64,000 nucleotides of DNA, from assembly GCA_035626675.1 (NCBI GenBank), contig DASPNH010000101.1, positions 11,933-75,932 on the forward strand. The letters are read 5' to 3'. Position 1 is the stretch's first letter; each line of letters starts with the position of its first letter. The notes below the pieces were generated by a model. The model was not told where the DNA came from. It was given only the letters and a program-made list of their open reading frames with translations, and did no database searches. The DNA is from DASPNH01 sp035626675. Lineage in GTDB: Bacteria; Desulfobacterota; Binatia; UBA1149; CAITLU01. Below are positions 9,831 through 17,969 of the stretch, piece by piece. The translations under genes and the position numbers were made by a program.

Positions 9831-12572
9831 ATGTCGAGCACGGAGGGAGGGGGACCCAAGGCCATGCTGCTGCCGGCGCCGGGAAGCGTCGGCGGACGAC
9901 TCTCCGACGTCGCGCGCGATTACGTCACCGCGGTGCGCGCCGAGCTGGAGAGCGCACATTGGGCCGGCGCCAACGGCGTCGACACGGTCACGCGCCTGGC
10001 CTCCAGCCTCGATCACCTGATCCGCTTCCTCTTCGACGCATCGATCGAGCGCTACGCCCGCCGCTACGCGCGCACGCGCCAGCACTGCGCCGTCTTCGCG
10101 CTCGGCGGCTACGGGCGGCGCGAGCAGTGCCCGTACTCGGACGTGGATCTGCTGGTGCTGCATTCGGGCGGCGTCACGCCCTTCGTCGAGACCGTCACCG
10201 AGTCGCTGCTCTACACGCTGTGGGACGCGCGCCTGCAGGTCGGCCATGCGGTGCGCGATGCGGCCGAGTGCGTCAGCCTGGGCGCCAGCGACCTGACCAT
10301 CAAGACCGCGCTGCTGGACGGGCGTTTCCTGTGCGGCAGTCCCGAGCTGGCCGGCGACTTCGAGACCTCGGTCCGCCGCAAGCTCGCCACCAGCGATGCC
10401 GAAAGCTTCACCGCCGCCAAGATCGAGGAGTCGCGCAATCGCCGCGCGCGCTACGGAGGCTCGGTGTTCATCCTGGAGCCCAACGTCAAGGAAGGCTTCG
10501 GCGGCGTGCGTGACCTGAACGCTGCCCTGTGGATCGCGCGCGTCACACGCGAGGTCGGGGACCTGGAAGGATTGCGCGAGCAGGACATCGTCACCGCCAA
10601 GGAATACGAGGAGCTGAGCGCGTCGCGCGAGTTCCTTCTGCGCACCCGCGACGCGCTGCACTTCCTGACCAGCAACAAGAACGACCACCTGACCTTCGAG
10701 CGACAGCTCGCCGTGGGTCAGCGGTTCGGTTACGAGTCGGAGGGCAACAACTCGATCGGCGACATGTTCATGCGCGACTACTACCATCACGCCGCGGTGA
10801 TGGCGCGCACCACCGACGACATCGTCGACCGACTGATCAGCGCGCCCGAGCGCCGTACGGGCCTGCTGCGGCGCCTGGTCACCCAGCGCAACCTGCGAAG
10901 CGGCGTCAGCATCCTCAACGACCGTCTCGTCGTCGAAGAAAAGGTCCTGGACGCCGATCCCGTCAATCTCATCACCATCTTCCGCGACTGCCAGCGCCAC
11001 GACGTGCGTTTCGCGTCGCGCACGCGCGAGCTGGTGCGGCAGAAGGCCGCCGTACTGACGCCCGAGGTGGCGCAGTCACGCGCCGCGGTCGAGGTGTTCT
11101 TCGAGATCCTGCGCGCCAAGGAAGGCGTCTACGAGACCCTTGCCCAGATGAACCGGCTGGGCGTGCTCGGAAAGCTCATTCCCGAGTTCGGGCGCCTGTT
11201 CTGCATGGTCCAGCACGACTACTACCACGTCTATACCGTGGACGAGCACTCGCTGATCGGCATCCGCGAGCTCGAGGGCCTGCGCAATGGCCAGCTGGCG
11301 GCCAAGAGCCCGTTCCTGACGCAGACGATGCGCGACTGCGACCGACCCGAGCTGCTGTTCCTGGCGATGATGTTCCACGACCTCGGCAAGGGCTACGGCG
11401 GCGATCACGACGAGCGCGGTGCCATCATGGTGCGCGACATCGCCGACCGCCTCTACATGCACGAGGACGACCGCGCCACGCTCGAGTTCCTGGTGCGCAA
11501 TCACCTGACGATGTCGATGCTGGCGCAGACTCGCGACATCGAGGACCCGGCGCTCGTCATGGACTTCGCCGCCCAGGTCGGCACGGCCGAGAACCTGAGC
11601 CTGCTCTACCTGCTGACTTTCGCCGACATGCGCGCGGTGGGACCGCAGATCTGGAACGGATGGAAGGATCACCTGCTGGCCGAGCTCTACCGGCGCACCG
11701 TCGAGATCTTCGAGAAGGGACAGATCACCGAGGCCGACATGGAGAGCCGCGCCGAGCGCACGCGCCGCCGCCTGCTCGACAAGGCTGCCGGCCAGGCCGA
11801 GAGCGTGCGGCTGTCGGCATTCCTGGAGACGCTGCCGACCTCCTATTTCCTCGGCAACCCCGACGAGAAGATCATCGACCACTGGCGCCTGTACGAGTCG
11901 GTGGGCAGCTCGCAGTTCCGATACGGCGTCGAGCATTTTCCGGAGCGCGGATTTACCGAGTTCACTATTTGCGCACTGGACAGGCGCGGCCTTTTCAAGG
12001 ACATGGTGGGCACGTTGTCGGCGCACGGCCTCAACATCCTCAACGCACGCCTCGTGACGACTTCGGCAGGCTGGGCGGTCGACGTCTTTCGCATCGAGCA
12101 CGTGGCCAACGCGGTCGATGCCACCTCGGCTGAGCTGTGGGAGCAGATCGGCGAGACGCTCGAGGGCGTCTTTGCCGGTGCCATCGACGTCGAGGAGACG
12201 GTGCGCAAGGCGCTGATCACCCGCACCCGCCGCGTCGGCGAGAAGGCCGCTCGCCGCACCTACGCGCGCGTCGAGATCGACAACCGCCTGTCCAAGGAAT
12301 TCACCGTCATCGACGTCTACGCGGCGGACCGGCCGGCGCTGCTGTTCCTGGTCTCCAACGAGATGTTCCGCATGGGCCTGGACATCCACATGGCCAAGAT
12401 TTCCACGCACCTGACCGAAGTGCTCGACGTCTTCTACGTCACCGACTCGCAGGGCCGGAAGGTCGAAGACCAGGACCGTCTGAACGATATCGGCGAATCC
12501 ATCATCTCCGCGCTCACCACCGACGCGACCACGCCCGTTGCGCAGGCCGCGCCGTATCAGGTCAGCATCTGA
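9831..12572 (+). CDS. glnD: PII uridylyltransferase/uridylyl-removing enzyme
   Basis: GlnD senses glutamine and modifies the PII nitrogen-regulatory protein. The domain order is complete: nucleotidyltransferase with 'GGYGRREQCPYSDVDLL' near residue 91, the GlnE-like helical region, an HD hydrolase with 'MFHDLGKGYGGDHDERG' near residue 515, and two C-terminal ACT domains (about 700-790 and 820-900) that bind glutamine. The length of 913 residues is normal for the family. xerD begins 3 bp after the stop. Confidence 0.96.
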   Translation: MSSTEGGGPKAMLLPAPGSVGGRLSDVARDYVTAVRAELESAHWAGANGVDTVTRLASSLDHLIRFLFDASIERYARRYARTRQHCAVFALGGYGRREQCPYSDVDLLVLHSGGVTPFVETVTESLLYTLWDARLQVGHAVRDAAECVSLGASDLTIKTALLDGRFLCGSPELAGDFETSVRRKLATSDAESFTAAKIEESRNRRARYGGSVFILEPNVKEGFGGVRDLNAALWIARVTREVGDLEGLREQDIVTAKEYEELSASREFLLRTRDALHFLTSNKNDHLTFERQLAVGQRFGYESEGNNSIGDMFMRDYYHHAAVMARTTDDIVDRLISAPERRTGLLRRLVTQRNLRSGVSILNDRLVVEEKVLDADPVNLITIFRDCQRHDVRFASRTRELVRQKAAVLTPEVAQSRAAVEVFFEILRAKEGVYETLAQMNRLGVLGKLIPEFGRLFCMVQHDYYHVYTVDEHSLIGIRELEGLRNGQLAAKSPFLTQTMRDCDRPELLFLAMMFHDLGKGYGGDHDERGAIMVRDIADRLYMHEDDRATLEFLVRNHLTMSMLAQTRDIEDPALVMDFAAQVGTAENLSLLYLLTFADMRAVGPQIWNGWKDHLLAELYRRTVEIFEKGQITEADMESRAERTRRRLLDKAAGQAESVRLSAFLETLPTSYFLGNPDEKIIDHWRLYESVGSSQFRYGVEHFPERGFTEFTICALDRRGLFKDMVGTLSAHGLNILNARLVTTSAGWAVDVFRIEHVANAVDATSAELWEQIGETLEGVFAGAIDVEETVRKALITRTRRVGEKAARRTYARVEIDNRLSKEFTVIDVYAADRPALLFLVSNEMFRMGLDIHMAKISTHLTEVLDVFYVTDSQGRKVEDQDRLNDIGESIISALTTDATTPVAQAAPYQVSI

Positions 12573-12575
12573 GCC

Positions 12576-13490
12576 ATGCCCGATTCGGCACTGACAGCCA
12601 TCGCCGACGAGTACATGGACCACCTGGCGTCCGAGAAGGGTCTGGCGCGTAACTCGCTCGACGCCTACGGCAGCGACCTGCGGCGTTTCCTGGCCGCCAT
12701 GAAGAAGGCGGGACGCACCGAGGCCGCGCAGGTCGAGCGCGACGATCTCGTGATGTTTCTCGAGTCGCTGGCCGAGGAAGGCCTGGCTCCGTCCTCGCGA
12801 GCCCGCTGCCTGTCGGCCGTGCGCGGGCTCTTCAAGTTCCTGGTCAGCGAAGGCAGGCTGCAGACCAGCCCCGTTCGCGATCTGCGACCGGGCCGCCGGA
12901 GCAGGCCGATGCCGAAGTACCTGTCGCTCGAGCAGATCCTCGAGCTGCTGGCCGCCGCCAACGGCAACGATGCGCTGGCCATCCGCGACCGCGCCATGCT
13001 CGAGCTGGTCTATGGATGCGGGCTGCGCGTCTCCGAGCTTGTCGGCCTGACCGGCGCCGCGCTGCACCTGAGCGACGGCTATCTGACGGTGGTGGGCAAG
13101 GGCTCGAAGGAACGCGCCGTGCCCATCGGCTCGGCGGCGCTGGAGGCTCTCAACGCCTACCTGGAACACTCGCGTCCCGAGCTCGATCCTCTCGGCCGTT
13201 CCCGCGCGCTGTTCCTGGGACGTGGCGGCAAGAAGCTGACGCGCCAGGGCTTCTGGAAGCGCCTGTCGACGCTGGCCGCGCGCGCCGGAATCGAGCGGGT
13301 CTCGCCGCACGTGCTGCGGCATTCGTTCGCGACCCACCTGCTCGAAGGCGGGGCCGACCTGCGCTCGGTGCAACTGCTTCTCGGGCACGCCGACATCACC
13401 ACGACGCAGATCTACACGCACGTGGCCACCAGCCGTCTGCGCGAAGTGCACAAGGAGCATCATCCGCGCTCGCGCATGAAAGTGCGCTGA
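12576..13490 (+). CDS. xerD: Tyrosine recombinase XerD
   Basis: Resolves chromosome dimers at dif together with XerC. The 304 residues comprise an N-terminal SAM-like core-binding domain and a catalytic domain with Arg in 'GCGLRVSEL' (about 148), 'HVLRHSFATHLL' (about 245), 'LGHADITTTQIYTHV' with the nucleophilic Tyr near 279. Length and motifs match chromosomal XerC/D rather than a phage integrase, and the neighbours are housekeeping genes. XerD rather than XerC is favoured by the 'VSPHVLRHSFATHLLEGGADLR' pattern but is not certain. Confidence 0.9.
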   Translation: MPDSALTAIADEYMDHLASEKGLARNSLDAYGSDLRRFLAAMKKAGRTEAAQVERDDLVMFLESLAEEGLAPSSRARCLSAVRGLFKFLVSEGRLQTSPVRDLRPGRRSRPMPKYLSLEQILELLAAANGNDALAIRDRAMLELVYGCGLRVSELVGLTGAALHLSDGYLTVVGKGSKERAVPIGSAALEALNAYLEHSRPELDPLGRSRALFLGRGGKKLTRQGFWKRLSTLAARAGIERVSPHVLRHSFATHLLEGGADLRSVQLLLGHADITTTQIYTHVATSRLREVHKEHHPRSRMKVR

Positions 13491-13558
13491 TGGCCGCGGC
13501 GCCGATCCCCGGAAAATAGCGGACAATTGCCCAGTTGCCGCTCCGGGAGCCGGCTGGT

Positions 13559-14275
13559 ATGGCACCCGCACCGGTCTCGCCCGTGCGCGACCGCCCGGTG
13601 TTCATGAACTTCAATCCCGCCGAGCTCGCCCTTTGGATCGTCCCGTTCCTGGCCGCCGTCGTCTTCCACGAGTGGGCGCACGGCTACGTGGCCAACCGGC
13701 TCGGCGACGATACGGCCAAGAGCGAAGGGCGCCTGACGCTCAATCCGCTCGTGCACATCGATCCGCTCGGCACCATTCTTCTGCCCGGGCTGCTGCTGCT
13801 GAGCGGGTCGGGATTCCTGTTCGGGTGGGCCAAGCCGGTACCGGTCGCGTTTCACCGGCTCAACAATCCGCTGCGCGACATGATCTACGTCTCGGCGGCT
13901 GGTCCGGCGATGAACCTGGCGCTGGCGTTCCTGAGCGCAGGCATTCTGGCCGGGATCGCGATCGCGTCTCCGGGCGCGCCGGCGGCCGAAGGCCAGTTCG
14001 AAGTGGCACGGCCGATCATGCTGATGTGTCAGATGAGCCTGCAGCTGAACGTGCTCCTGGCGGTCTTCAACATGCTTCCGATTCCGCCCCTGGACGGCGG
14101 GCGGGTGGCCGTCGGCCTGCTGCCGCGCCAGCTCGGCGAGCCGCTCTCGCAGATCGAGCCCTACGGCTTTCTCGTCATTCTCACCCTTCTTCTGACCAAC
14201 GTCCTGAACGTCATCCTGCGTCCCGTCATGGGCCTGGTCTATGGCGCCATCGACGCCGTCTTCGGAATCCTGTGA
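13559..14275 (+). CDS. Site-2 protease-like M50 membrane metallopeptidase
   Basis: A 238-residue integral membrane protein with the zinc motif 'HEWAH' near residue 38 on the first hydrophobic helix and the second ligand region 'NMLPIPPLDGGR' near residue 178. There are five or so hydrophobic helices, and 'AAGPAMNLALAF' is typical of the M50 non-PDZ branch. I chose ATG 13559 because GGGAG lies at 13545-13549; ATG 13604 (MNFNPAEL) is the alternative and lacks a ribosome site. Its stop overlaps the trpS start. This M50-trpS-scpA-scpB order is common in delta-type genomes. Confidence 0.88.
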   Translation: MAPAPVSPVRDRPVFMNFNPAELALWIVPFLAAVVFHEWAHGYVANRLGDDTAKSEGRLTLNPLVHIDPLGTILLPGLLLLSGSGFLFGWAKPVPVAFHRLNNPLRDMIYVSAAGPAMNLALAFLSAGILAGIAIASPGAPAAEGQFEVARPIMLMCQMSLQLNVLLAVFNMLPIPPLDGGRVAVGLLPRQLGEPLSQIEPYGFLVILTLLLTNVLNVILRPVMGLVYGAIDAVFGIL

Positions 14276-15279
14276 GCACGGCGGCCGCCACCAAGCCGGC
14301 GCCTGCCATCGTCGTCTCGGGCACGCGTCCCACGGGCGCACTGCATCTGGGACATCTGAACGGCGCGCTCAAGAACTGGGTCGCGCTCCAGCAAGCCTCG
14401 CGCTGCTTCTTCTTCGTCGCCGACTGGCACGCGCTGACCACAGACTACGCCGATCCCAAGAACATCCGCCAGAGCACGGCCGAGATGATCCTGGACTGGA
14501 TGGCCGTGGGTCTCGATCCCGAGCGCAGCGTCCTGTTCCGGCAATCGCACGTGCGCGAGCATGCCGAGCTGCACGTGCTCTTCTCGATGATCATTCCAAT
14601 TCCGTGGCTCGAGCGCGTGCCGACGTACAAGGAACAGCAGACTCAGCTCGAAGGCCGCGACCTGTCGACCTACGGCTTTCTCGGCTATCCGCTGCTGCAG
14701 TCAGCCGACATCCTTCTGTACAAGGCCGACGCCGTGCCGGTCGGAGAGGATCAGCTCCCGCACATCGAGCTGACGCGCGAGGTGGCGCGCCGTTTCAACA
14801 ATCTCTACGGTGCGGTCTTTCCCGAACCTGCGGGGATGGTCGTGCAGGCCGCTCGCGTGCCGGGCACCGACGGGCGCAAGATGAGCAAGAGCTACGGCAA
14901 CGCGGTCTCGCTCGGTGACGATCCCGACACCGTCTACAACAAGCTCGTGCGCATGATGACCGATCCGCGCCGCGTGCGCCGCACCGATCCCGGCGATCCC
15001 AAGGACTGTCCGGCCTTTCGGCTGCACGAGATCTACTGCACGCCCGAAGAGAAGGAGGAGCTGAGCGTGGGCTGCCGCACGGCCTCCATCGGCTGCGTCG
15101 ACTGCAAGAAGGTGATGATCAAGCACGTGGTGGCCGAGCTGACTCCGATCCAGGAGCGGCGTGCCGCCCTGGCGCAGCGGCCGAACGTCGCCGACGAGGT
15201 GCTGGCCGACGGATGCCGGCGCGCCACCGAAGTGGCCGAAGCGACGATGGGACAGGTACGGGAGGCGATGGGGCTTTGA
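14272..15279 (+). CDS. trpS: Tryptophan-tRNA ligase
   Basis: Class I aminoacyl-tRNA synthetase that charges tRNA-Trp. The HIGH-like motif 'ALHLGHLNG' is near residue 25 and the 'GRKMSKSYGN' loop near residue 204; length 335 residues, normal for the family. The GTG start at 14272 overlaps the M50 protease stop (GTGA). A Cys-containing segment near residues 262-280 ('CRTASIGCVDCKK') is seen in one branch of bacterial TrpRS. The frame is open upstream, but that part shadows the protease gene. Confidence 0.95.
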   Translation: MSTAAATKPAPAIVVSGTRPTGALHLGHLNGALKNWVALQQASRCFFFVADWHALTTDYADPKNIRQSTAEMILDWMAVGLDPERSVLFRQSHVREHAELHVLFSMIIPIPWLERVPTYKEQQTQLEGRDLSTYGFLGYPLLQSADILLYKADAVPVGEDQLPHIELTREVARRFNNLYGAVFPEPAGMVVQAARVPGTDGRKMSKSYGNAVSLGDDPDTVYNKLVRMMTDPRRVRRTDPGDPKDCPAFRLHEIYCTPEEKEELSVGCRTASIGCVDCKKVMIKHVVAELTPIQERRAALAQRPNVADEVLADGCRRATEVAEATMGQVREAMGL

Positions 15280-16124
15280 GCACGCCGACCTACACGGTGC
15301 GCCTGAACGCCTTCGAAGGTCCGCTGGACCTGCTGCTGCACCTGGTGCGCAGCAACGAGCTCGACATCTACAACCTGCCCATCGCCGAGATCACCGATCA
15401 GTACCTGGCCTACCTCGGCATGTTCGAGGAGCTCAATCTGGACGTGGCCGGCGAGTATCTCGTGATGGCGGCCTCGCTCATGTACATGAAGTCGCGCCTG
15501 CTGCTGCCGCGCGACGAGGAAGACGAAGAGGAAGAGGACGAAGAGGTCGCGGACCTGGTGCGGCAGCTCGCCGAGTATCAGCGCTATCGCGAAGTCGCCG
15601 AGGCGCTGCGCGACCGCCTCCTCCTCGATCGCGACGTGTTCCGGCGCCCGCCCACCGCGCCCGAGCCTTCGCCGCAGGACGAGCCGGCGCCGCTTCGGCG
15701 ACTCGAGCTGGCCGATCTCTTCGAGGCGCTGCGACGCGTCCTTGCCAAGGCGGCGGCGCGACGTCCGCACACCATTTCGGCAGAGCAGTACAGCGTCTCG
15801 GACGCCGTGCGCACGATGGTCGCGAGCCTGCGCGAGCGCGGGCGCCTCGAGTTCCACGAACTGTTCGCGGCCGAAGCGCCGCGCGGCCTCATCATCGCGA
15901 CGTTCCTGGGCGTGCTCGAGCTGACCAAGCTCGGCGTGCTCATCGCCGAGCAGGAAGGTCGCTTCGGTCCGATCTTCGTCACCCTCGTCGGTGACGACAT
16001 CGACGAGACCATCGCCGACCTGACCGAGATGTACGGCCCTGCCAGCGCCATGCTCGAAGGGCTGGCAGCGGCAGGCGCCGACGACGACGAGAATCCAACG
16101 ACGACAAGCGAGCAGCCCACGTGA
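15276..16124 (+). CDS. scpA: Segregation and condensation protein A (kleisin)
   Basis: ScpA bridges the SMC heads and, with ScpB, condenses the chromosome. The 282-residue protein opens with the conserved 'VRLNAFEGPLDLLLHLV' and 'SNELDIYNLPIAEITDQYL', has an acidic linker ('EDEEEEDEEV') near residues 80-88, and ends in a winged-helix region. I place the start at TTG 15276, overlapping the trpS stop, because GGAGG at 15261-15265 precedes it; no ATG fits better. SMC itself is not in the window. Confidence 0.92.
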   Translation: MSTPTYTVRLNAFEGPLDLLLHLVRSNELDIYNLPIAEITDQYLAYLGMFEELNLDVAGEYLVMAASLMYMKSRLLLPRDEEDEEEEDEEVADLVRQLAEYQRYREVAEALRDRLLLDRDVFRRPPTAPEPSPQDEPAPLRRLELADLFEALRRVLAKAAARRPHTISAEQYSVSDAVRTMVASLRERGRLEFHELFAAEAPRGLIIATFLGVLELTKLGVLIAEQEGRFGPIFVTLVGDDIDETIADLTEMYGPASAMLEGLAAAGADDDENPTTTSEQPT

Positions 16125-17191
16125 GCGACGAGCAGGAACAGGAAGCGCAGGAACCGGCATCCAGCGAGGACCAGGCCGCGGGCGGGCTCTGGCCCGTCGA
16201 TCGGCTGCGTCCGGTCCTGGAGGCGCTGCTGTTCGCCTCCGGCGATCCGCTGGCTGCCAAGAAGGTCGCCGAGATCGTCGAGGGCAGCACCGTCGAGGAA
16301 GTGAAGGCCACCCTAGCCGACCTTTCGACCGATCTGCTCACGCGCGGCATCCGTCTGGTCGAGGTGGCCGGCGGGTGGCAGCTGCGAACCGCGCCTGAGC
16401 ATCAGCGCTACGTGCGCAAGCTCTTCCGCGAGCGCCCGCAGCGACTGACGCGTGCTGCAACCGAGACGATCGCCATCATCGCCTACAAGCAGCCTGTCAC
16501 CCGCATGGAGATCGAGGCCGTGCGCGGAGTCGACAGCGGCGGTGTGATCGAGTCTCTGGTCGAGCGCCGACTGGTCAAGGTGATCGGCCGCAAGGACGTA
16601 CCCGGACGACCCCTGGTCTACGCGACCACCAAGGAGTTTCTGGAGATCTTCGGCCTGAAGAGCTTGCGCGACATGCCGACGCTCCCGGAGCTGGGCACCG
16701 ACTTCGAGCGCATGTCCGAGCAGGGCGGTTTCAACGAGGCAGAGAGCGCGCGTATCCTGCCGCTGGAGGACGACGATGCCGCAGCGGCGGACGGACAAGG
16801 GACGCTCGAGCAATCGGGCGGGCAAGGCGCGCAGCTCGAAGGCGATGCCGAGGGCTACGGCCGGCCACAAGCCTCGCGCGAAGACGACGGGCGATCCGGC
16901 AGCGAGCAAGCCGCGCGCGAGGACGGCGGGCAAGCCGGCGGCGAGCAAGCTGCGCGCGAGGACGGCGGACAACCTGGCGGAGAGCAAGCTGCGCGCGCGG
17001 ACGGCGGACAAGCCGACGGCGAGCAAGCCGCGCGCGAGCCCGAAGGATCCGGCCAGGACGAGGCCGTCAAGGCACGCGGAGACGAGGATGCCGCCGGCGG
17101 CCAGGAAGCGGGCGGCCAATCCCGGTCAGGCCGCGGCAAATCCAGGCGAAAGCTCGCGCCAGCGGCCGATCCCGAAAAAGACCAAGGCTGA
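16121..17191 (+). CDS. scpB: Segregation and condensation protein B with long acidic repeat tail
   Basis: ScpB is the winged-helix partner of ScpA. The conserved part is residues ~27-200 ('LEALLFASGDPLAAKKVAEIV', 'IAIIAYKQPVTRMEIEAVRGV', 'GRPLVYATTKEFLEIFGL'). The usual length is about 180-250 residues; here the frame runs to 356. The extra C-terminal ~140 residues are acidic and Gly/Gln-rich, with a 13-residue tandem repeat (EQAAREDGGQAGG and variants). That tail is encoded by the same DNA as the basic N-terminus of rluB. It overlaps scpA by 4 bp (GTGA). Confidence 0.9.
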   Translation: MSDEQEQEAQEPASSEDQAAGGLWPVDRLRPVLEALLFASGDPLAAKKVAEIVEGSTVEEVKATLADLSTDLLTRGIRLVEVAGGWQLRTAPEHQRYVRKLFRERPQRLTRAATETIAIIAYKQPVTRMEIEAVRGVDSGGVIESLVERRLVKVIGRKDVPGRPLVYATTKEFLEIFGLKSLRDMPTLPELGTDFERMSEQGGFNEAESARILPLEDDDAAAADGQGTLEQSGGQGAQLEGDAEGYGRPQASREDDGRSGSEQAAREDGGQAGGEQAAREDGGQPGGEQAARADGGQADGEQAAREPEGSGQDEAVKARGDEDAAGGQEAGGQSRSGRGKSRRKLAPAADPEKDQG

Positions 17192-17960
17192 GCCGCGCCA
17201 GGGCGTCGCTGCAGGCAAGGGCCTTCGCCTGCACGTCCTGATCGCGCGCGCGGGCGTGGCCTCGCGGCGCGGCGCCGAAGATCTGATCAAGGCCGGCGAG
17301 GTGACCGTCAACGGCCGCGTGGTCACCGAGCTCGGCGCGCGCGCCATTGCGGGACAGGACCACGTCAAGGTGAAAGGGCGTCTGCTGACGGCGGAGCGCC
17401 CGCGCGAGTACTGGGCCTATCACAAGCCCGTCCATTGCGTGACGACGATGAAGGATCCGCAGGGGCGCTTCTGTGTCGGCGACGTCGTCGATGCGCTCGG
17501 CGGCCATGGCCTGTTTCCGGTCGGCAGGCTCGACTACGCCAGCTCGGGCCTGATCCTGCTGACCAACGACGGCGAGCTCGCACAGCGCCTGACGCATCCC
17601 AGCTTCCACATCGAGAAGGCCTATTCGGTCAAGGTCAGTCCGGCGCCCACGCGCGAGATGATCGAGCACCTTCGCACCGGCATCCGCCTGCGCGACGGCT
17701 ACACTGCGCCGGCCTACGTGCGCGAGACCGAGAGGCGCGGATCGGCGATGGCATGGGTGGACGTGCGCATCGGCGAGGGCCGCAACCAGCAGGTGCGGCG
17801 CATGTTCGAGGCTTTCGGCATCCGCGTCGAGAAGCTGTGCCGCGATGCGATCGGCCCGCTCTCGCTCGGCGGCCTGCCGGTCGGCGATGCGCGCCGGCTT
17901 CGCGCCAGCGAAATCGCCAGTCTTCAGGAGGCCGTCGGCCTGCGAGGCGGCCGTCGCTGA
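16776..17960 (+). CDS. rluB: 23S rRNA pseudouridine synthase (RluB/RsuA family) with basic repeat head
   Basis: Isomerises uridine in 23S rRNA. From about residue 150 the protein has an S4 RNA-binding domain ('LHVLIARAGVASRRGAEDLI') and the RsuA/RluB catalytic domain with 'GRLDYASSGLILLTNDGE' holding the catalytic Asp. Residues 1-150 are Lys/Arg/Ala/Pro-rich with a 13-residue repeat (SKPRARTAGKPAA and variants). I chose ATG 16776 because GGAGG at 16765-16769 lies at ideal spacing; ATG 17088 is the alternative. The choice means 416 bp are shared with scpB in another frame. Basic disordered extensions are common in RluB-type enzymes, which supports the long form. Confidence 0.85.
   Translation: MPQRRTDKGRSSNRAGKARSSKAMPRATAGHKPRAKTTGDPAASKPRARTAGKPAASKLRARTADNLAESKLRARTADKPTASKPRASPKDPARTRPSRHAETRMPPAARKRAANPGQAAANPGESSRQRPIPKKTKAEPRQGVAAGKGLRLHVLIARAGVASRRGAEDLIKAGEVTVNGRVVTELGARAIAGQDHVKVKGRLLTAERPREYWAYHKPVHCVTTMKDPQGRFCVGDVVDALGGHGLFPVGRLDYASSGLILLTNDGELAQRLTHPSFHIEKAYSVKVSPAPTREMIEHLRTGIRLRDGYTAPAYVRETERRGSAMAWVDVRIGEGRNQQVRRMFEAFGIRVEKLCRDAIGPLSLGGLPVGDARRLRASEIASLQEAVGLRGGRR
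16865..17038 (+). repeat. 39-bp tandem repeat read in two frames (scpB tail, rluB head)
   Basis: Three well-conserved 39-bp units start at 16904, 16943 and 16982, with a partial fourth at 17021 and a degenerate unit before the first. Because 39 is a multiple of 3 the repeat keeps both reading frames: the scpB frame gives an acidic 13-mer and the rluB frame a strongly basic 13-mer. Confidence 0.9.
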
Positions 17961-17969
17961 ATCGGTGGC

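Noticed and set aside
12576..13490. Tyrosine recombinase as sign of a prophage or integrative element
   Set aside because: Motifs and length fit chromosomal XerD, the neighbours are housekeeping genes, and no att-like repeats or phage genes occur.
16865..17038. Possible CRISPR array in the 39-bp repeats
   Set aside because: The units adjoin without spacers and lie inside two coding frames. No cas genes are in the window.
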